Shown here one piece after another: positions 59,301 to 64,000 of a stretch of 64,000 bases of DNA (position 1 is its first letter; every line of letters starts with the position of its first letter). The stretch is from Thermothielavioides terrestris NRRL 8126 (taxonomy: Eukaryota; Ascomycota; Sordariomycetes; Sordariales; Chaetomiaceae), in contig NC_016459.1 of assembly GCF_000226115.1 (NCBI RefSeq), positions 1,674,001-1,738,000 on the forward strand, read 5' to 3'. The notes under the pieces are model-generated. The model ran no database searches. It saw only the letters and a list, made by a program, of their open reading frames with translations, and was not told the DNA's origin. Position numbers and translations under genes: made by a program.

Positions 59301-60570
59301 ACTACAATAGTAGTAATAGCTAGAACTTATAGGTCTACTATAGCTAAGAGGACGACTATCAATATATAGACTAGTAACAAAGCTAATATATCTCTTCTAT
59401 AAGCGGCTCCGCTATTGCTAGAAATACGTCTAGAGAACCTCAATCTCGTTAAGAGTAAAATCGATTCTATATAAATGGAAGGCCTTGATCTTCTATTTAA
59501 ACTACTTAGCGATCTTCTATTTCTAGATATATAGACGCTAGAGCTAATTAGCTAGATTGTCGATATCGTTGAGTATAGGTATAAGAGCTTTCTTTAGCTC
59601 CTCCTCTTTCTACTTCTACAACTTAGGAGTTGTCTTAATAGTAGGCGTAGCTAGAGGTAAGTAGTACTTCTATAGATCGATCTTACGCTTATAGGTCTTA
59701 AAGAAGAGGTCTCCTACGTTAAGACCCTTCTAAAGAGTATCCTAAATGAACTTAAGGAAGTCTATCTACTTCGTAGTATAGATAGAGTCCTTATTGTCCT
59801 TCTTTAGGGTATACCAATGGTCCTTAAGAGCTACCTAGATCCGTTAATCAAGTGTATATTATACCATTAGAACAATTATATACTATAGCTCTTTATAAAC
59901 TTTAGTAGAGGCGACAATGTATATATAGTCGATTAACTTAAAGTAGTTATAGATAACTTTGCTAACTAGCTAGTATCTCCCTTTAATTAGATTATAAAGA
60001 TAATCTCTATTACTATACTACTTAGGATCGTTACTCTTCTAGCATTTTAGGAACTTAGCCTTAAAAGTAGCCTAAGTCTCTTAGTCCTTTTTCTCTTAGT
60101 AACGAATAATAGGCTAAATTATAGTATTATACTAAAGCTTAAATAGGTATATATAGGTTTTGTCATTAGTAATCTAATAAGCTTTATACATCTCCTTAAA
60201 GGTCTCGATCTATCGTATAGTATTCTAACTAAAGAAGTAGCCCTAAAGGCTAGCCTTCGCTAGGGTTAGAAAGATTATACTAAGCATAGTAGTAAAAATA
60301 TACTTAGTCATCTTCTTTAGAGCTTTAGCTTCAAAGAGACTAGAAGGTGTTACTATAGGTACCTCTATATAGATAGGCGGAGTAGAGGTATCTAGTAAAG
60401 ACGAAAGGGGTATCTACGCCGCTTTAGCTAGGTCTTTTTCGCTTAGTATACCTTAGAAAGGCTATAAGACAGATATATCCTTAGACTCTCCCTCGAAGGT
60501 CAATGTCAAGATTAATAGTGTTATAGAGGTCAATAGGATTTCTAGAGCTTCTATAGACAATGTATATATA
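53350..60570 (-). pseudogene. gag-pol of 13.1-kb element, copy 2 (RIP-disabled)
   Basis: Collinear with the copy 1 gag-pol, read on the minus strand. Integrase, RNase H, RT, protease and gag segments occur in reverse coordinate order, for example integrase-core remains at about 54550-55050 and RT remains at about 56430-56790. It is riddled with TAG/TAA, no long open frame survives, and limits are by alignment with copy 1. Confidence 0.8.
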
Positions 60571-61437
60571 TATCACTAGAGTCTAGTTATTAGACGCTTA
60601 GCTATCGTCTTTAAGAAAGGCAACGACTATATCGATAGACTATAAAAAGACTAATATATACATTTCTATAGAAATATCGACTCTTTTAACGTCTATCTAG
60701 AGGAAGAAAACCTTTTAAATAGCTAAGTTCCTTTAGAATATATAGTCTAAAGGCCTTAAACGATAACTATAGGTTCTTTATAAATTATCTAGATACCCCT
60801 AGCAACTAATATACTAAACCTAACTAGTATAATAGCGGTAAGAGTATAGCTTTTAAGAAGACAAGCAAATGTCTACACTAAGACCTTATATCTAATATAA
60901 GATAGTGTTAGATATACTATTAGAAAGAGCCAAATGTTATAAAGGTATAGCCCTAAGCTCGAAAGCTTGTAAATAGCTACTATATTTAACTACTTTCGTA
61001 ATTGGTTTAGCTAGATTAGAGAAGAAAATAACGATCAATGAAAATTCTACCTTTGTCTCTACTTAGAAGGATAGAACTGTCGTCTTTCAATTAGGTTAGC
61101 GTTTTACAACCACTACGTCGATAATAACGAAGCCTCAATAGGTTTTCGAAGTATTAAGGATAATAAGATATCTTTTCAATGCCCTATACTATCTAGGCAA
61201 AGGAAAGTCTCCTAGGATAAGGTCTCAATAGACCCCTAGAATATATACGCTTCAATAGGTTTCTACGCCTCCTAGAGATACTAGTATCAGTGTACTAGAG
61301 CCTTAATAGGTCGACTATATTGTCGTTGTATAGCTATTAATATAGTATTATATAGTTCTATAATCTTGGAAGACTTCGTAGTCTATATTATCCTATTTAG
61401 ATATAAAGCTAAGCTCCTCCCCGATTAAGCCCCTATT

Positions 61438-61941
61438 TGAAGTAGTATAAAACCTCTATATCAACCTACCCTACTATACCTAGGACCAAGTATATGAGAT
61501 AGCTTCTAAAGGAATATAGTGTTCCTCTAGATAGATAAAGATAGTATATATCAAATAGTAAGAAGACTATCTTCTAAGAAGAAGATATATAGCTTAGGTA
61601 CGTCTAATAGGATATAGTAGAAATATAAGAAAGGACAATAAGAATACGGTCAGAGCTCAATAGCTCGGATGCCTATCGTCTAGACAGAGGTAGGACAACA
61701 AAAGGAGAGGCTCAACAGCCTTCTTAGAAGAAGGAGAACCACCAACGTAGTGTCAACGAACGTATATTGACAACTGCTTAATGTCTTGCTTAATAATGAA
61801 GAAGATGGGCTCAGCCTACTTAAATATATATGACTAGAGGGTTAGACCTCCCCTGGCAACGAATGCAACGCTCTGAGACAAATAGAAAAACAGAAAAACT
61901 GGGTCCCCCCCCATGTCCAGGTAGTCCATCACCCTAATCCA
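61438..61941 (-). repeat. 5' LTR of 13.1-kb element copy 2
   Basis: Direct copy of 48804-49307. The outer about 250 bp (from about 61680) keep CpA/TpG, the inner half is RIP-mutated. The right edge reads CACCCTAATCCA, giving the original 5' terminus TGGATTAGGG. Confidence 0.93.
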
Positions 61942-62773
61942 ATATGGACGGGATCCGTACAGAGTATAATGCCGATTACCTAGGTAATGATGGACGGCTG
62001 CATGGCTACGTAGTGTTTATCGACGCTGTGGATGCGGTTATCAAGGACATCCAGAGCACGTGGATCTGGCAGGGAAAGTCTGTCGGTGCGGGATGCGGCA
62101 TGCTCCATGCCAAAGCTGGTCCCCAAGAACCCATTGCTTCACCAGGGCTGCAGTGTCGGACTGCAAAGGTGCGGCGCAGTTGGCTCCGTATAACAGTAGG
62201 ATGCAGGATGATGCGAGGTTGGGAGTCCGAGGGCTTATTTGCTTATTTCCTCAAGTCATGTGAGAGTTACCTTACAGTACACGACGGAACTCTGCCCGGA
62301 TACCGGATGGGCGAGCCGATTGGGGGCTGAGGTGAGTTAGTTACCTCTTCTGGAAGATGACTTGCTCTGAATGAGCTTGTACACCCTTGATATGTCGAGG
62401 AAGAGTGTAGATCATGCCAAAGTGAGTGTAAATACGGATTAGATCATACCAAATGCGAACGCAAGCCGCTCGGAAAACCACAAGATCTGATTCACTAGGC
62501 TGCCAGGGGTGAACTCGCGTTATCGCAGTCGTGTAGCCAGGGGTCGATTAGTGTCCACTCGTTAGCGCGCCTCATGGCTGGCTCACGGACGACAGGCAAC
62601 TGCCTCCTGCGATCCAATGGCCGGGAGCGATGGATGTGGCGCAGTGGGATCAAAATCACGGTGGATCCCCGCGATATCGAGGACGCAGTCTGCGTCCTCG
62701 TCCTCATCGCCTCCTGTTCTTCCGTGAAGGCCACCCAGATCCGCCCCGTTGAGCGACCCCGGCCCAAAGCACC
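61942..62773. promoter_or_regulatory. intergenic, TE edge to P450 gene
   Basis: Starts with the right ATAT TSD. It holds one open frame (61944-62330) without recognisable content, judged spurious, and the upstream region of the cytochrome P450 gene. No repeat is seen. Confidence 0.45.
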
Positions 62774-64000
62774 ATGGCGCTGGAGTCGTCGCTGAAGGCG
62801 GCGGAATCGCTGCTCGGCGGGCCGCTCCTCTCCTGCCTCGGATACTGGGACAGTCGACTGGCCTTCGCCGCCGCGGCCGCGCTTCTGCCGCTCGCTCTCA
62901 CCTACTTGCTGACTTGGCTTCGCTCCGCTTGGATCAAGAATGTGCGAGGCAAAGGCGACCCGCCGCCGGTCCCGTACGCCGTGCCGTTCCTGGGCAATAC
63001 GTTCCAGTTTGCCTACGACACGGAAGGGTTCGTGGCCAGAACGCTGTAAGCCGAGCGCCCCCTTTTTGCATGTCTGTCCCGCAGGCGACTTCGACTCACC
63101 CATGTGTTTCTCCTGCTTGGGGCGTAGGCGACGCTTCGGGAGCGTGCCGTTCCGGCTCAACGCCGGGTTCGAGGACATGTACTACATCCCGCCCGGCGGG
63201 CCGGTCCAAGCCATGTTCAAGAACGCGCGGGACCTGTCGATGAAGCCCATCATCATTGTCGCGATGCGAGACCAGTTCGGCATGGCGCCCGCGGACCTGG
63301 CCATCTACGAGCGCGACGGCTCCGGCGACAGTGCGAAGCCGCTCGACGGGTGGGAGAACATGGACCCCGCGCACCGCGTCTTCTACCACCAGCACCGCGA
63401 CCTGAACGCCATGCTGAACGGGGCTCCGCTCGACGGCATGATGGCACGCTTCATCGCCAACTACACGGCCCGGCTGCGGGCGACACCCCTGGTCGGCGAC
63501 GAGTGGACGGAGCTGCCGGACATGTACGCCTTCTTGCGCGACGAGATGTTCCACGCCGCCTGCACGGCTCTGGCCGGCGAGCGCTTTTTCGAGCTGTGCC
63601 CCGACTTCTGCCGCGACTTTTGGGAGTTCGACAGCCATGTGCTGCGGTACCTCCGGCGGACGCCCCGCTGGATGGCGCCCAAGGCCTACGCCGTGCGCGA
63701 CAGAGTGCTGGCCTCGATTGAGAAGTGGCACAAGCACGCGAGGGAGCAACTCGACTACAGTGACCCGTCGCTCGCCGACGTCGACTACGAGCCGGTCTGG
63801 GGCGCCCGTCTGATGCGGATGCGGGCCGAGATGTTCGACAAGGCCGGCTTCTCGCTCGCCGGGTGCGCCAGCATGGACCTGGGCTTCTTGTGGGCGGCCA
63901 ACGCCAACGTGATCCCCTCGACCGTGTGGGTGCTGCTCAACGTGCTGCTCTCGCAGAATCTGACGGAGCGGGTGATGGCCGAGATGGCCGAGTGCTTCGA
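62774..64000 (+). CDS. cytochrome P450, 5' part (runs past window end)
   Basis: A membrane-anchored haem monooxygenase. Exon 1 is 62774-63045 (donor GTAAGC), exon 2 starts at 63128 after a TAG acceptor and is open to the window edge. The join gives ARTLRRFGSVPFRL in phase. Residues about 28-48 form an N-terminal membrane anchor (FAAAAALLPLALTYLLTWL), followed by the proline-rich hinge GDPPPVPYAVPFLGNTFQFA. Later, AGCASMDLGFLWAANANVIPSTVWVLLNVLL resembles an I-helix in which the usual A/G-G-x-D/E-T is replaced by A-N-x-x-P-S. That feature occurs in the CYP7/CYP8-like group that includes fungal sterol/oxysterol-type P450s. The haem Cys lies outside the window. Substrate unknown. Confidence 0.9.

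Larger units (their letters stand above)
48804..61941 (-). mobile_element. 13.1-kb Ty3/Gypsy-type element with extra Ulp1-like ORF, copy 2 (inverted)
   Basis: The same element as 31080-44205 but in opposite orientation, with 504-bp LTRs (48804-49307 and 61438-61941) and a 4-bp TSD. Internal length is 12.13 kb against 12.13 kb in copy 1, so the two are collinear without large indels. The outer edge of each LTR is nearly free of RIP and gives the best view of the original termini (TGGATTAGGG...CACCACTTCA). The inner parts are as heavily RIP-mutated as copy 1. Differences between copies are almost all transitions, as expected when two copies are mutated independently. Confidence 0.93.

Noticed and set aside
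24861..61941. Regional centromere
   Set aside because: AT-rich RIP-mutated transposons are typical of such centromeres, but an intact gene lies within and all sequence is explained by three elements. CENP-A data would be needed.
61944..62330. 128-codon plus-strand frame beside the second element
   Set aside because: Starts within 3 bp of the TE boundary, low-quality translation, and no match to known domains.
1..64000. CRISPR arrays, operons, bacterial ribosome-binding sites
   Set aside because: Spliced eukaryotic genes throughout; no regularly spaced direct repeats with unique spacers were seen.

Overview
The window is nuclear DNA of a filamentous ascomycete, most likely a Sordariomycete. 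Genes are GC-rich with short GT-AG introns, and their products match fungal housekeeping families. Two very AT-rich blocks carry the classic signature of repeat-induced point mutation (RIP): CpA/TpG replaced by TpA, and Gln and Trp codons turned into TAG/TAA.

Region 1 (1-16.6 kb) is an ordinary gene-dense arm: a partial unrecognised gene (2-653), GPI mannosyltransferase 1 (minus), translin-associated factor X (plus), elongation factor 1-beta (plus), a DCAF7/WDR68-type WD40 protein (minus), pantetheine-phosphate adenylyltransferase (plus), an enoyl-reductase-like MDR (plus), a frameshifted NmrA-like relic (minus), mitochondrial ribosomal protein bL36m (plus) and a LYRM2-like protein (minus). 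Region 2 (16.6-24.86 kb) is gene-poor and decayed, with one probable unrecognised multi-exon gene (21467-22897).

Region 3 (24.86-45.77 kb) is one nested transposon complex. A minus-strand Ty3/Gypsy element of about 7.35 kb (LTRs about 387 bp, TSD GTATG/GCATG) was entered in its gag region by a 13.1-kb Gypsy element (31080-44205, 500-bp LTRs, TSD ATAC/ATAT). Its 5' LTR was entered by a 422-bp terminal-inverted-repeat element (45194-45615, 9-bp TSD). Region 4 (45.77-48.80 kb) is a GC-rich island holding an intact NAA40-type N-acetyltransferase gene. Region 5 (48804-61941) is a second 13.1-kb copy of the large Gypsy element in opposite orientation, with 504-bp LTRs and TSD ATAT. Region 6 (61.94-64 kb) returns to normal DNA with the 5' part of a cytochrome P450 gene that runs off the window.

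The most unusual content is in the 13.1-kb element. Downstream of a gag-protease-RT-RNase H-integrase reading frame it carries a second long reading frame, in the +1 frame, that ends at the first bases of the 3' LTR. Allowing for RIP, this frame encodes a Ulp1-like (peptidase family C48, SUMO-protease fold) domain: His-Trp, Asp and a Gln...Cys-Gly motif at the expected spacings (17, 48, and Gln at Cys-6), the same in both inverted copies. An AT-hook-like core lies upstream of it and a charged, probably coiled-coil tail downstream. All copies are disabled by RIP. RIP fades in the outermost 150-250 bp of every outer LTR, so the flanking genes appear spared.
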